NCBI RefSeq assembly: GCF_003063265.1
Contig: NZ_NERU01000022.1
Span: 1-64,000 of the forward strand
Reading direction: 5' to 3'
DNA length: 64,000 bases
DNA from: Limnohabitans sp. WS1
Lineage (GTDB): Bacteria > Pseudomonadota > Gammaproteobacteria > Burkholderiales > Burkholderiaceae_C
Shown here in pieces: positions 25,904 through 35,272 of this stretch. A program made the position numbers and the translations under genes. How positions within the stretch are numbered: the stretch's first letter is position 1; every line of letters starts with the position of its first letter. A model generated the notes under the pieces. It saw only the letters and a program-made list of their open reading frames with translations, was not told where the DNA came from and made no database searches.

Positions 25904-26851
25904 TCATTGAACTGAATGGCGCGACCAAGCGGCCAAGGCCTTGGCGGGATGCATGGGCTGACCACGCAACAAGACTTCGTAATGCAAATGCGGCCCAGTG
26001 GACCGACCGGTATTGCCCAAGGTTCCCAATGTCTCTTCACGACGAATGAATTGACCCGGTTTGACAAAGATGGTTTTCAAATGCGCATAGCGCGTGACAA
26101 AGCCATCTTGATGACTCACCTCCACCATGTTGCCGTAGGCCCCCGAGTACTCTGCCCGCAAGACTTGCCCCGGTGCCGTGGCCAACACGGGTGTTCCGAC
26201 AGGTGCCACAAAATCAATGCCTTCGTGCATGCTGGGCAAGTGGGTCATGGGGTCGGCACGCACCCCAAACGAGCTGGTCAACAAAAACTCACCGGACAAG
26301 GGCAACTGGGTCGGGACCAAGTCGAGGCGATCCAAGTCTTTTTGCCAATTCGCCTGCATGTTGCTCAAGATTTTTTCATATTGAACCAACAGCTCTTCGG
26401 TGGCATCCAATTGCTGGCTCAGCAAGGTTTTAGACCCCCAAACGGGCAACAAATTCAATGGCCCCCCTCTTCCCCAAGAGTTGTTGCTCTTGGGTGCACC
26501 GGAGACTGGCAAGAGTTTTTCAACCCCCAATCGACCCAGCACATCGTTTTTGATGCGTTCCATTTCACCGAGTTGCCGGGTGACCAAGCCCAACTGCTGA
26601 TTCAAAATGTCCAATTTGGTTCGATAGAGCGCTTCTGTTTTCATTTGCTCGGTTTGACTGGTCACACCGCCCATGCGGTGGGCCAACTCAGGGGCGTACT
26701 CAATGGCGACCCTGAGACCGACAAAGTTAAAAACAAATCCAAGAATCAACAAAAAACTGGACACAGCAAACAGGGCCATCAACACTTTGCGTGCCGTGAT
26801 GGAGACAGTCACCACTTGGGCCGCAGGGCCAGCCACCCAAATCAATTGCAT
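25904..26851 (-). CDS. Membrane-anchored M23-family (LytM) endopeptidase
   Basis: 315 aa. A membrane segment (about 21-47) follows a short N terminus, then a coiled-coil region (about 70-110), then the LytM domain (about 200-305). Zinc ligands are in MHEGIDF (HxxxD) and in GPHLHYE (HxH). Both are intact, so it is likely an active zinc endopeptidase rather than an EnvC/NlpD-type activator. It cleaves peptidoglycan cross-links. It is cotranscribed with the bactofilin gene, which likely positions it. Confidence 0.88.
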   Translation of the reverse strand: MQLIWVAGPAAQVVTVSITARKVLMALFAVSSFLLILGFVFNFVGLRVAIEYAPELAHRMGGVTSQTEQMKTEALYRTKLDILNQQLGLVTRQLGEMERIKNDVLGRLGVEKLLPVSGAPKSNNSWGRGGPLNLLPVWGSKTLLSQQLDATEELLVQYEKILSNMQANWQKDLDRLDLVPTQLPLSGEFLLTSSFGVRADPMTHLPSMHEGIDFVAPVGTPVLATAPGQVLRAEYSGAYGNMVEVSHQDGFVTRYAHLKTIFVKPGQFIRREETLGTLGNTGRSTGPHLHYEVLLRGQPMHPAKALAAWSRHSVQ

Positions 26852-27076
26852 AAGAACTCCAAGGTCTGCACTGCAGACAAAAGCTCTTCAAATTAGATCA
26901 TAAAATATTCAAAATGTAATCATTACTGAATAATATTTAGACTTTGAATTTACCGATAAACGAATATTGAGCGTTAAAAAAACAGTTCAAACAATTCAGC
27001 GCCAAGTCAGCAAGACCCCTGAGACCTTGCTGCCTGGATTCCCTCTAACTGGCACAGCGACTGGCTTGTGACCCGC
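26852..27076. promoter_or_regulatory. AT-rich promoter region of the M23-bactofilin-coaX run
   Basis: The section from about 26895 to 26975 is sharply more AT-rich than its surroundings and contains several TATAAT-like strings (for example AATATT near 26932). It lies directly upstream of the first gene of the minus-strand run. No single -35/-10 pair was fixed. The right part is an ordinary spacer to the amidase stop. Confidence 0.35.
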
Positions 27077-28495
27077 TCAAATCACAGGTCGGGCAACGGG
27101 CATCACCGACTCGTAAGCGCGGGCTGCACGCAGCACCAAGGCGTCGCCAAACATCGGACCCACAATCTGCAAGCCCATGGGCAGGCCGCTGCGGGTCAGG
27201 CCGCAGGGGACGGTGATGGCGGGCTGCTGGGTGAGGTTGAAGGGGTAGCTGAAGGGCGTCCAGCCGAGCATGGACACAGGATTCATGGCCACCGTGCCGG
27301 CCGCACGCGCCTCGAACGCCGGGATCGACACAGCGGGGGTGACCAGCAGGTCATAACGCTGCATGAACTGACGCATGTGTGAGCCCAGCACGCCACGGCG
27401 TTGGTTGAGTTGCTGGATTTGCAAGGCGCTCAATTGCGCCCCGAACTCGGCCTCGGCTTGGAAGTCGGGGTCGGCCACGGCCTGCTGCTCGGCACTCAAG
27501 CCCTTCCACACGGTGTAAGCCCCCAAAAACCACAGGCCCGTGGTGATCTCGAGCGGGTCTTCAAATCCGGGATCGATCTGCTCCACATGAGCGCCCAGCG
27601 CTTGCAGTTGCTGCACAGCGGCATCGACCGCCGCAGCGATCTCAGGGTGCACGTTCTTCGCATAACCCAAAGTGGGTGAATAGGCGATGCGCAGGCCTCG
27701 GATGCCGTCTTCCAGGCCCACGGTGTAGTCGCTGGCATCTGGGGGCAGCGATGTCCAGTCGCGGGCATCGGGCTGCTTGAGCACGTTGGTCATCAAGGCG
27801 GCGTCGCGCACGCTCATGGTGTGCGGGCCCAAGTGGGCCACCGAGCCAAAGGGTGACAAAGGGTAGGCCGGCACGCGGCCAAAGCTGGGTTTCAAGCCCA
27901 CGTTGCCGCAAAAAGCCGCCGGAATGCGCACGCTGCCCGCACCGTCAGTGCCCACACCAATGGGCCCCAGGCCTGCGGCCACAGCGGCAGCTGTGCCGCC
28001 TGAAGAGCCGCCAGGGGTGTGGTTCAGGTTCCAGGGGTTGCGGGTGATGCCAGTGGCCGGCGAATTGGTCTCGCCCTTGCAGCCAAACTCGGGCGTGGTG
28101 GTTTTGCCCAGCAAGACCGCTCCCGCTTCTCGCAGGCGGGCGGTGGCCGGGGCGTCCACATCCCAGGGCTGGTTCGGGTCAATGGTGCGGCTGCCGCGCA
28201 GAGTAGGCCAGCCTTGGGTGAGGATCAGATCTTTGATGGAGGTGGGCACACCGTCCAATGCGCCCACGGGCGTGCCTTGCTGGCGGTGCGCTTGCCAACG
28301 GGCTTCGCTGGCACGGGCGCTGGTCAGTGCAGCTTTTTCGTCCACCAAACAGAAGGCGTTGATTTGCGGGTTGACACGCTCGATGCGCGAGAGCACCGCC
28401 TGGGTGACTTCCACCGGTGAGGCCTGGCCACTGCGGTACAGCGCCAGCAGTTCGTGGGCGGGGGCTTGGGTCAGGTCTTGGGGTGTCTCGCTCAT
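27077..28495 (-). CDS. Amidase-signature family hydrolase
   Basis: 472 aa from MSETPQDL; an upstream in-frame start would add 14 unconserved residues. The Ser-cisSer-Lys triad is visible: Lys88 in TSIKDLI, and the Gly/Ser-rich motif GGSSGGTAAAVAAGL (about 163-177) with GTDGAGSVRIPA following. C-terminal PAITVPCGLTRSGLPMGLQ is also standard. These enzymes hydrolyse amide bonds in small molecules or amino-acid derivatives; the substrate is not evident. It lies downstream of an M81 peptidase gene and a peptide-type ABC transporter on the same strand, so the imported compound is probably amide-bonded. Confidence 0.88.
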   Translation of the reverse strand: MSETPQDLTQAPAHELLALYRSGQASPVEVTQAVLSRIERVNPQINAFCLVDEKAALTSARASEARWQAHRQQGTPVGALDGVPTSIKDLILTQGWPTLRGSRTIDPNQPWDVDAPATARLREAGAVLLGKTTTPEFGCKGETNSPATGITRNPWNLNHTPGGSSGGTAAAVAAGLGPIGVGTDGAGSVRIPAAFCGNVGLKPSFGRVPAYPLSPFGSVAHLGPHTMSVRDAALMTNVLKQPDARDWTSLPPDASDYTVGLEDGIRGLRIAYSPTLGYAKNVHPEIAAAVDAAVQQLQALGAHVEQIDPGFEDPLEITTGLWFLGAYTVWKGLSAEQQAVADPDFQAEAEFGAQLSALQIQQLNQRRGVLGSHMRQFMQRYDLLVTPAVSIPAFEARAAGTVAMNPVSMLGWTPFSYPFNLTQQPAITVPCGLTRSGLPMGLQIVGPMFGDALVLRAARAYESVMPVARPVI

Positions 28496-28543
28496 GGGGT
28501 GTGCCTCTTCAAGAAAATTCAAAAGCCTGGCTGTCAAATCGCA

Positions 28544-30043
28544 TCAAGGCCGAGTGCGGGTGTTGGGACTGAGTTTTTTCCAGGGCAAGTCGCCCGGATC
28601 GGCAGCCATGGGGCCGGCCGCTTTGGCCACCAGCACGCGGCTGGCGATGGGGGTGAAGTCGGCCCGGAAATGGTTGGAGCTTTTGACCACCAGCAGCTTC
28701 ATCTGCTCGGGGTGGATGCCCACGGCGCGAAACAGTTCGCGGTCGAGCATCTGCATCTTGCCGCTGGCCACGGCGATCAGCACGCCGTCGATTTCGAGGC
28801 ATGCACAAGGGCCGATGTGGGCTTTCATGCCGGTCATCATCGGGCCTTTGAGCTCGCAATAATCCGGCCCCAAAGCCCGCACCGTGAAGCGCCCCTGCAA
28901 GGGCGGGTCACTCGCCTCGCCCGTGAAAGTGGGCACCGCTTTGCCCAAAGCCAGCTGCAAGCTGGCCCCCACCCCAGCAGCATGGGCCATGCGGGCGGCT
29001 TCGGGGTCGTACAACAAGCCCAGCGCCACCTGGCCAGGCCAGCGCTGGCCTGCACCTTGTTGCAACAAGGCATGCAGCATGCCGGTGGTGTTGCTGTCAC
29101 CGCCTGCGCCCGGGTTGTCTTGTGTGTCGGCCATGACCACGGGGGCGGCCGACACCTCGGCCGTGGCCAGGGCTTGGGTCACCGCCTCGCGGGCAGGCAG
29201 CACATCGGGACGCCACTGACCGGGTTCGGCCACGCGCTCAAACAAGCGCTGCACCGCCATGTCAGCCTGCGGTCCATGGCCCCAAACCACGGGACCGCAT
29301 TCGTCAAAGTCAGACGCCGGAAAGCCCATGCAAAAACTGAGCATGCAACCGGTTTGAGACTCCAGCGCGATCATCTCGTCGTACAGGTCTTTGGCCGGGG
29401 CCATCCAGGTGCTTTGTGCGTTGAGGGGAATCAAGAATGGCAGGCGACGCGCTTGCATGGGGCGCTTGCCGCCTGCTCGCAAATGCTCGCGCAGCAAGAT
29501 GGCTGCGCGCTCGCCGGTCTCGGCCATGTCGATGTGCGGGTAGGTGCGGTAGGCGACCAGGCCATCGGACAGCTGCAGCATGCGCTCGGTCACATTGGCG
29601 TGAAGGTCCAAGCTGGCCACAATGGGCAGCTTGGGGCCAACCACCGCGCGGATCCGGGCGATCAGTTCGCCTTCGCTGTCGTCGGCGTTTTCGGCCACGG
29701 CCGCGCCATGCAGATCGAGGTACACCCCGTCCAAGCCCTGAACCAAAGCCGCACGAACGTCTTCGACAATGGCCGCGCAGATGCGCTCAAACGCGTCTTG
29801 GGTCACATAAGAAGAGGGCGTGGCCCCGGCCCAGGCCGAGGGCAGCAGTTGCCAGCCTTCGCGCCGCGCCGCGTCAATGAAACCGCCCGCCGGGATGTTC
29901 ACGCCCGTCATCTGGTCGATCATGGCCTGCCCACGCACATAGGCCGGAAAGGCCTCGCCGCTTTGGAAGGCGGCCCAATCGGCCAGGCTGGGGGCAAAGG
30001 TATTGGTCTCGTGCTGGTAACCAGCGATCAGGATACGGGTCAT
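28544..30043 (-). CDS. M81-family metallopeptidase (MlrC-like)
   Basis: 499 aa. The N-terminal MlrC-type domain begins MTRILIAGYQHETNTFAP, with DGVYLDLHGAAVAE and VASLDLHANVTERM carrying the predicted zinc-binding residues; TYPHIDMAETG follows. The second half includes VVMADTQDNPGAGGDSNTTG, a conserved metal/active-site region. MlrC was named for cleaving linear microcystin peptides, but homologues occur widely beside peptide transporters and the true substrate is usually unknown. It lies 21 bp after the ABC ATPase gene on the same strand, part of the uptake operon. Confidence 0.88.
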   Translation of the reverse strand: MTRILIAGYQHETNTFAPSLADWAAFQSGEAFPAYVRGQAMIDQMTGVNIPAGGFIDAARREGWQLLPSAWAGATPSSYVTQDAFERICAAIVEDVRAALVQGLDGVYLDLHGAAVAENADDSEGELIARIRAVVGPKLPIVASLDLHANVTERMLQLSDGLVAYRTYPHIDMAETGERAAILLREHLRAGGKRPMQARRLPFLIPLNAQSTWMAPAKDLYDEMIALESQTGCMLSFCMGFPASDFDECGPVVWGHGPQADMAVQRLFERVAEPGQWRPDVLPAREAVTQALATAEVSAAPVVMADTQDNPGAGGDSNTTGMLHALLQQGAGQRWPGQVALGLLYDPEAARMAHAAGVGASLQLALGKAVPTFTGEASDPPLQGRFTVRALGPDYCELKGPMMTGMKAHIGPCACLEIDGVLIAVASGKMQMLDRELFRAVGIHPEQMKLLVVKSSNHFRADFTPIASRVLVAKAAGPMAADPGDLPWKKLSPNTRTRP

Positions 30044-30064
30044 GTGCGCGTTGGGTGTGACAGA

Positions 30065-31690
30065 TCAAGCCGATTCGAGCGGCGGCAAAGCGGCAGGCGC
30101 AGCTTGGAGCAGGCGGCGCGTGTAGTCTTGTTGAGGGTTGGCGTAAAGCGCGGCGGTGGGGCCTTCTTCGACAATGAGGCCTTGGTGCATCACGATCACG
30201 CGGTCGCACAACTGGGCGGCCACACGCAGGTCGTGGGTGATAAAAAGTAAACCCAGACCCAGACGGCCCTGGATTTCGCGCAGCAAATTCAGAATCTGTG
30301 CCTGCACGCTCACATCGAGGGCGCTCACCGCCTCGTCGGCCACCAACACTTGGGGCCGACAAGCCAGCGCTCGCGCAATGGCCAGGCGTTGCCGTTGACC
30401 GCCGCTGAATTGACTGGGGTAGCGCTGCAGCGCCTCGACCGGCAAACGCACCTGCGTCATCAGCTCGGCAGCCAAGGCTTCGGCCTCGGCGCGTGACTGG
30501 CCAAAGTTCATGGCCCCTTCGACCATGGACTGGCCCACCGTGCGGCGCGGGTTGAGCGAGCGGTTCGGGTCCTGGAAGACCACTTGCACCCGGTTGCGCA
30601 AGGGACGCAAGCGTCCCTCGGGCAAAGTGGCCACCTCGTCGTCGCCCCACAAGATGCGGCCCTCGGTCGGATCGATCAGGCGGATCAGGCAACGGGCAAA
30701 GGTGGACTTGCCCGAACCGGACTCGCCCACAATGCCCACGGTCTCGCCCGCGTGCACCGCCACATGCGCGTTTTGCAAGGCTGCATTGGCGCGGTTGCGG
30801 CCCATCCAGTCGCGGCTGGCGTAGGTTTTGCCCACGCCTTGGCCCGACAGCAATGCCGGGCCACTGAAGGCGGGTTTGGCGGCAGGCGGTGTCATGCCCG
30901 GCACGGCTGCGAGCAACTGGCGCGTGTACTCGGCCTTGGGGCGACGCAAGACCTGCTCACAGGGCCCGCCTTCCACGGCTTCGCCTTGGTTCATCACCAG
31001 CACATCGTTGGCAATTTCGGCCACCACACCCATGTCGTGGGTGATGAACAGCACCGCGCTGCCTTGCTCGCGCTGCAGGTCGGCAATCAAACGCAAAATT
31101 TCCTTTTGCGTGGTCACATCCAGGGCCGTGGTCGGCTCGTCGCAAATGATCAGGGCGGGCTTGAGCACCACGGCCATGGCGATCACGATGCGTTGACGCT
31201 GCCCACCGCTGAGCTGGTGCGGGTAGCTGCGCAGCATGCGCTCAGGATCAGGCAGACGCACCCTTTCAAAGATGCGCAAAATTTCGGCGCGACGCTGGTC
31301 GCGGGGCCAGTCGGTGTGGGTCGAGAGCAACTCGTCGACCTGGTCGCCGCAGGTCATGACCGGGTTGAGCGCGGTCATGGGCTCTTGGAACACCATGCCC
31401 ATGCTGCGCCCACGCAAGGCCCGCAAACGCGTGGCCGAGGCACCGAGCAAGGACTCGCCTTGCAACAAAATTTCACCCTCGCTGGGGCGCAGCTCTTTGG
31501 CCAGCAAGCCCATCACGGTGGTGGCCATGACCGACTTGCCCGAGCCCGACTCGCCCACCACACACAAGGTCTGGCCAGGCAGGATGCTGAGCGACACCTG
31601 GTGCACCGCGTGCGCCCGGTCACCACCCGCAGGCAGGGCCACCGAGAGTTGGCGGATGGTCAGGACAGGTTGAGCAGATACAGCGCTCAT
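30065..31690 (-). CDS. ABC transporter ATPase with two nucleotide-binding domains (peptide/glutathione type)
   Basis: 541 aa from MSAVSAQPVL; longer frames upstream lie inside the permease gene. Two complete NBDs are fused. NBD1 has GESGSGKS (about 46-53), LSGGQRQR and a DEPTTALD Walker B. NBD2 has GESGSGKSTFARCLIRL, FSGGQRQRLAIA and ADEAVSALDV. The organisation is that of GsiA or fused DppD-DppF. It powers import through the two permeases upstream. Its ATG overlaps the permease stop by one base (TGATG). Confidence 0.92.
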   Translation of the reverse strand: MSAVSAQPVLTIRQLSVALPAGGDRAHAVHQVSLSILPGQTLCVVGESGSGKSVMATTVMGLLAKELRPSEGEILLQGESLLGASATRLRALRGRSMGMVFQEPMTALNPVMTCGDQVDELLSTHTDWPRDQRRAEILRIFERVRLPDPERMLRSYPHQLSGGQRQRIVIAMAVVLKPALIICDEPTTALDVTTQKEILRLIADLQREQGSAVLFITHDMGVVAEIANDVLVMNQGEAVEGGPCEQVLRRPKAEYTRQLLAAVPGMTPPAAKPAFSGPALLSGQGVGKTYASRDWMGRNRANAALQNAHVAVHAGETVGIVGESGSGKSTFARCLIRLIDPTEGRILWGDDEVATLPEGRLRPLRNRVQVVFQDPNRSLNPRRTVGQSMVEGAMNFGQSRAEAEALAAELMTQVRLPVEALQRYPSQFSGGQRQRLAIARALACRPQVLVADEAVSALDVSVQAQILNLLREIQGRLGLGLLFITHDLRVAAQLCDRVIVMHQGLIVEEGPTAALYANPQQDYTRRLLQAAPAALPPLESA

Positions 31691-32565
31691 CACGCTCCCC
31701 TTTTCGCAAACTTGGGATCGAGCACGTCGCGCAAACCATCTCCCAACAAATTCACAGCCAGCACCGTGGGCACCAAAAACAAAGCGGGGTAGAGCACGTT
31801 GCCGGGGTACTGGCTGAACTGCACACGCCCCTCGGCCATGATGTTGCCCCATGTGGGGATGTCAGGCGGCAGACCCAGGCCCAGAAAACTCAAAATCGCT
31901 TCGGTCAGCACCGCAGATGCGGCCACAAAGGTGCCCTGCACAATCAGCGGCGCCAAGGCATTGGGCAAGATGTGCCGCCACAAAATGACCGGCGTGGGCG
32001 TGGCCAGCGCACGGGCTGCTTCCACAAAAGGCTCTTCACGCAAACTCAGCACCAAAGAGCGCACCAGGCGCGTCACACGCGGCACCTCGGGGATGGCGAT
32101 GGCCACCACCACCGTGGCCACCTGCGCCCCCAGTGCGGCCACCAGCGCAATGGCCAGCAAGATGGCGGGAATGGCCATCAGGCCGTCCATGAAGCGCATG
32201 AGCACCGCATCGACTTGCCGGAAGTAGCCCGCCATCATGCCCAGAAAGCCGCCCAAAGCCAGCGCCAGCGCAGCGGTGAAACCGCCCACCAGCAAAGACA
32301 CTTGGGCCCCATACACCACACGGCTGTACAGGTCGCGGCCAAAGCTGTCGGTGCCCAACCAGAAGGTGTGGGCCACCGTGCTGCCGTCGAGCAAGGTGAA
32401 GTCGCCCTTGAGCCCTGCGGGTTTGTTGATGAAGTTGGAGTCCATGGCGGACGGGTCGACCGTGCCCAGCCAAGGTGCCAGCAAGGACACCAGCACCATG
32501 AACCCGAGCACCACGGCACCAAACCGGATTGAGCCATTGGCCCACAAACGATGAGAGACTGACAT
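31690..32565 (-). CDS. ABC transporter permease, DppC/GsiD-like
   Basis: 291 aa. It has an N-terminal membrane segment (about 14-34) and five more in the C-terminal transport domain, with the coupling-helix region EAARALATPTPVILWRHILP matching the EAA motif. The early segment with LGTDSFGRDLYSRVVYGAQ is characteristic of the DppC/OppC class. It pairs with the DppB-like permease immediately upstream; start and stop codons overlap by one base. Confidence 0.92.
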   Translation of the reverse strand: MSVSHRLWANGSIRFGAVVLGFMVLVSLLAPWLGTVDPSAMDSNFINKPAGLKGDFTLLDGSTVAHTFWLGTDSFGRDLYSRVVYGAQVSLLVGGFTAALALALGGFLGMMAGYFRQVDAVLMRFMDGLMAIPAILLAIALVAALGAQVATVVVAIAIPEVPRVTRLVRSLVLSLREEPFVEAARALATPTPVILWRHILPNALAPLIVQGTFVAASAVLTEAILSFLGLGLPPDIPTWGNIMAEGRVQFSQYPGNVLYPALFLVPTVLAVNLLGDGLRDVLDPKFAKRGA

Positions 32566-33518
32566 CAGTAACGGATCCTCGGATCAAGAAAGAGGTAGCT
32601 CAAATCGACCATGAGGTTGATGAACACGTAGGCGCATGAAAACAGCAGGACCAGTCCCTGGATCACCGGGAAGTCGCGGTTGAGCACCGCATCCACCGTG
32701 AGCATGCCCAGGCCCGGAATGGCGTACACCGTCTCGGTCACCACCACCCCGCCAATGAGCAAAGCCACGCCAATGCCGATCACGGTGACGATGGGCACCG
32801 CTGCATTGCTCAGGGCGTGACGCAGCAACACCACGCTTTCGGTCAACCCTTTGGCCCGAGCCGTGCGGATGTAGTCTTCGGTCAGGGCTTCGGAGACGCT
32901 GGCTCGGGTCACCCGTGCAATCAGCGCCACATAAATCATGGCCAGCGTCATCCAGGGCAAGATCAGTTGCCGCATCCAGTCCCACACCCCGACACTGCGC
33001 GGCCCGAACAAGGCCTTGTAACCTTGCACCGGCAACCAGTCCAGACGAATGGCAAACAGGTAAATCAGCAAGTAGCCGACCACAAACACCGGCACCGAAA
33101 ACCCGGCCACGGAAAAACCGGACAGGATTTTGTCGAGCCAGCCGCCCATGCGCCAAGCAGCGATGGTTCCCAAGGGAATGGCCACCGCGATGGCCAGCAC
33201 CAAAGTGCCAGCCGCCAGCGACAAGGTGGGCTCGATGCGCTGCGCGATCAGCTCGGTGACGGGCTTGCTCAGGTAATACGAATACCCCAGATCGCCCTGG
33301 AACACCCGCCCGATCCAGATGAAGTACTGGGACAGGATCGAGCGATCCAGACCCAGTTGTTCACGGATGCGGTTGATGTCTTCGTTGGTGGCGCTGTTGC
33401 CAGCAATGACCGCCGCCGGGTCACCGGGGGCCAACCTCAAGATGAGGAAGACCACCAACGACACGACGAGCAGGACCGGCAGCACCGCCAGCAAGCGGCG
33501 CAGGACGAATTGAAACAT
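32565..33518 (-). CDS. ABC transporter permease, DppB/GsiC-like
   Basis: 317 aa. It starts MFQFVLRRLLAVLPVLLVVS, the first membrane helix of DppB-type permeases, then the hallmark RLAPGDPAAV and REQLGLDRSILSQYFIWIG. Six membrane segments are expected. The EAA-like loop reads YIRTARAKGLTESVVLLRHA. It lies 14 bp after the binding-protein gene and belongs to the same operon. Confidence 0.92.
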   Translation of the reverse strand: MFQFVLRRLLAVLPVLLVVSLVVFLILRLAPGDPAAVIAGNSATNEDINRIREQLGLDRSILSQYFIWIGRVFQGDLGYSYYLSKPVTELIAQRIEPTLSLAAGTLVLAIAVAIPLGTIAAWRMGGWLDKILSGFSVAGFSVPVFVVGYLLIYLFAIRLDWLPVQGYKALFGPRSVGVWDWMRQLILPWMTLAMIYVALIARVTRASVSEALTEDYIRTARAKGLTESVVLLRHALSNAAVPIVTVIGIGVALLIGGVVVTETVYAIPGLGMLTVDAVLNRDFPVIQGLVLLFSCAYVFINLMVDLSYLFLDPRIRY

Positions 33519-33532
33519 CGCTCAGAACCTGA

Positions 33533-35116
33533 TCAGTTTTTCTTGATGTTCCACATGACCGGGATACCGGGCGTTTGCAAAATGCCGCTCACATTGCTGC
33601 GGATCACCGTGGGCGAACGGTACTGCCCCAAAGGTGCATGGGTGGCCGTTTCGAAGGCAACGGCCTGGATCTGGCTGGCGATTTTCTTTTTCTCCTCGGT
33701 GGTGCCTGCACGGGCGAAGCTGGCCTTCAAGGTCTCAATGCGCGGCTCGTTCTGCCAGCCGAACCAACCGGTGTCGCCCTTGGCGTTCAGCATGGCCATG
33801 GCCAGCGGGTTGGAGATGTCGCCCGCTGTCCAAGCGGTCAGGAAAGCGTTCCAGCCACCCGCTGCAGGTGCGTCTTTCTTGGCACGGCGTGCCAACAAGG
33901 ACGCCCAGTCCATTTGCTGGAAGTCCACCTTAAAACCTGCGGCTTCGAGTTGCTGCTTGGCCACCAAAGGGATCTTGGCGATCGAGGCCAGATCGGTGGG
34001 GCGCATCAAGAGCACAGGGGTGTTGTCGTAACCCGCTTCTTTGAGCATTTCGCGGGCTTTGGCCGGGTTGGCAATGCCTGTGAAGTAACCGGTGTTTTCA
34101 TCCGCATAGGTGGTGCCGCAAGGGAAAATGCTGCGGCACAGCTTGCCCAACTCGGGCACGCCAATCTGGGTGTTGATGTAGGCCTGCTGGCCCATCGCCA
34201 CCATGGCGGCCTGACGGATTTTGGGGTTGTCAAAAGGCTTGTGCAGGTGGTTAAAGCGCATGATGAACTGCAAGCCCGCTGGCGAGAAGTCATCGACCTT
34301 CAAACCTTCGGTTTTCTTGAGGGTCTCGTACTGCTCGAAGCTGGGCTGCTCGACCATGTCCACTTCACCGGCTTTGATGGCGTTGAACTGGGTTTGTGGA
34401 TCGCGGATGATGACCCACTCCACACGGTCAAAGTTGACCGGACGGCCACCGGCCATGCCACTGGGGGCTTCTGCGCGGGGCTTGTATTTGGCATTGCGCG
34501 TGTACACGGCCAGGGCACCGGGCTTGAACTCGTCGGCCTTGAAGATGAAGGGGCCCGAACCAATGTGCTCCTTGATTTGCTCAGCGCCGGGCGTGGCCGC
34601 AATGCGTGCAGGCATGATGAAGGGCACGTTGGACGAGGCCTTGCCCAAGGCGTCGATCACGATGCCGCTGGGCTCCTTGAGGATCATGCGGAAGGTGCTG
34701 GCGTCGGGGGTTTCGTAGCGGTCGATGAAGGTGTTCAAAATGCCGCCCATGGCGTCACGGCTGGCCCAGCGCTTGAGCGAGGCCACCACGTCTTCACTGG
34801 TGACCGGTTTGCCGTCGTGGAACTCCAGACCACTGCGCAGCTTGAAAGTCCAAGTCTTACGGTCGGGCGAGTTGGTGTAGGTGTCCACCATCTGGGGCTT
34901 GATGTTGCCCTGAGCGTCTTCCGAGAACAGGGTGTCGTAAATCATGTAAGCGTGGTTGCGCGTCACATAGGCTGTGGTCCAGATGGGGTCCAACACGGCC
35001 AAGTTGGCGTGCGGCACAAAGCGGAACACCTTGTTGTCTTGAGCTTGGGCCACCACGGGGGCCAGCATGCTCAAACCCAACAAGCCGGTGGCGGCAAACA
35101 GAACACGTCTCTTCAT
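33533..35116 (-). CDS. ABC transporter periplasmic substrate-binding protein (SBP family 5)
   Basis: 527 aa from ATG 35116, with GGAG 9 bases upstream; a longer frame lacks a ribosome-binding site. The signal peptide is MKRRVLFAATGLLGLSMLAP followed by VVAQAQ. The body matches peptide/nickel/glutathione-type binding proteins (HANLAVLDPIWTT, FKLRSGLEFHDGKPVTSEDV). It heads the transporter operon followed by permeases, ATPase, M81 peptidase and amidase. Family 5 proteins bind di- and oligopeptides or opine- and amide-like compounds; the ligand cannot be read from sequence. Confidence 0.92.
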   Translation of the reverse strand: MKRRVLFAATGLLGLSMLAPVVAQAQDNKVFRFVPHANLAVLDPIWTTAYVTRNHAYMIYDTLFSEDAQGNIKPQMVDTYTNSPDRKTWTFKLRSGLEFHDGKPVTSEDVVASLKRWASRDAMGGILNTFIDRYETPDASTFRMILKEPSGIVIDALGKASSNVPFIMPARIAATPGAEQIKEHIGSGPFIFKADEFKPGALAVYTRNAKYKPRAEAPSGMAGGRPVNFDRVEWVIIRDPQTQFNAIKAGEVDMVEQPSFEQYETLKKTEGLKVDDFSPAGLQFIMRFNHLHKPFDNPKIRQAAMVAMGQQAYINTQIGVPELGKLCRSIFPCGTTYADENTGYFTGIANPAKAREMLKEAGYDNTPVLLMRPTDLASIAKIPLVAKQQLEAAGFKVDFQQMDWASLLARRAKKDAPAAGGWNAFLTAWTAGDISNPLAMAMLNAKGDTGWFGWQNEPRIETLKASFARAGTTEEKKKIASQIQAVAFETATHAPLGQYRSPTVIRSNVSGILQTPGIPVMWNIKKN

Positions 35117-35272
35117 GGTCAGATCTCCAAATGGAACAGTTGAAATTTCATGATGACAGCTTTCAAAAAGATCGGGCGTCACCTTTGCGCAAATCGGGGT
35201 CGGGGTTTTTACCAGTGGTTGCAAGGCCCCTTGCCAAATTCATAATACAAGTTCAACCGAGAGATTTACCAC

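Noticed and set aside
28454-30250. 598-codon open frame antisense to the M81 peptidase
   Set aside because: Low-complexity His/Gly/Arg-rich translation opposite a complete, motif-bearing gene.
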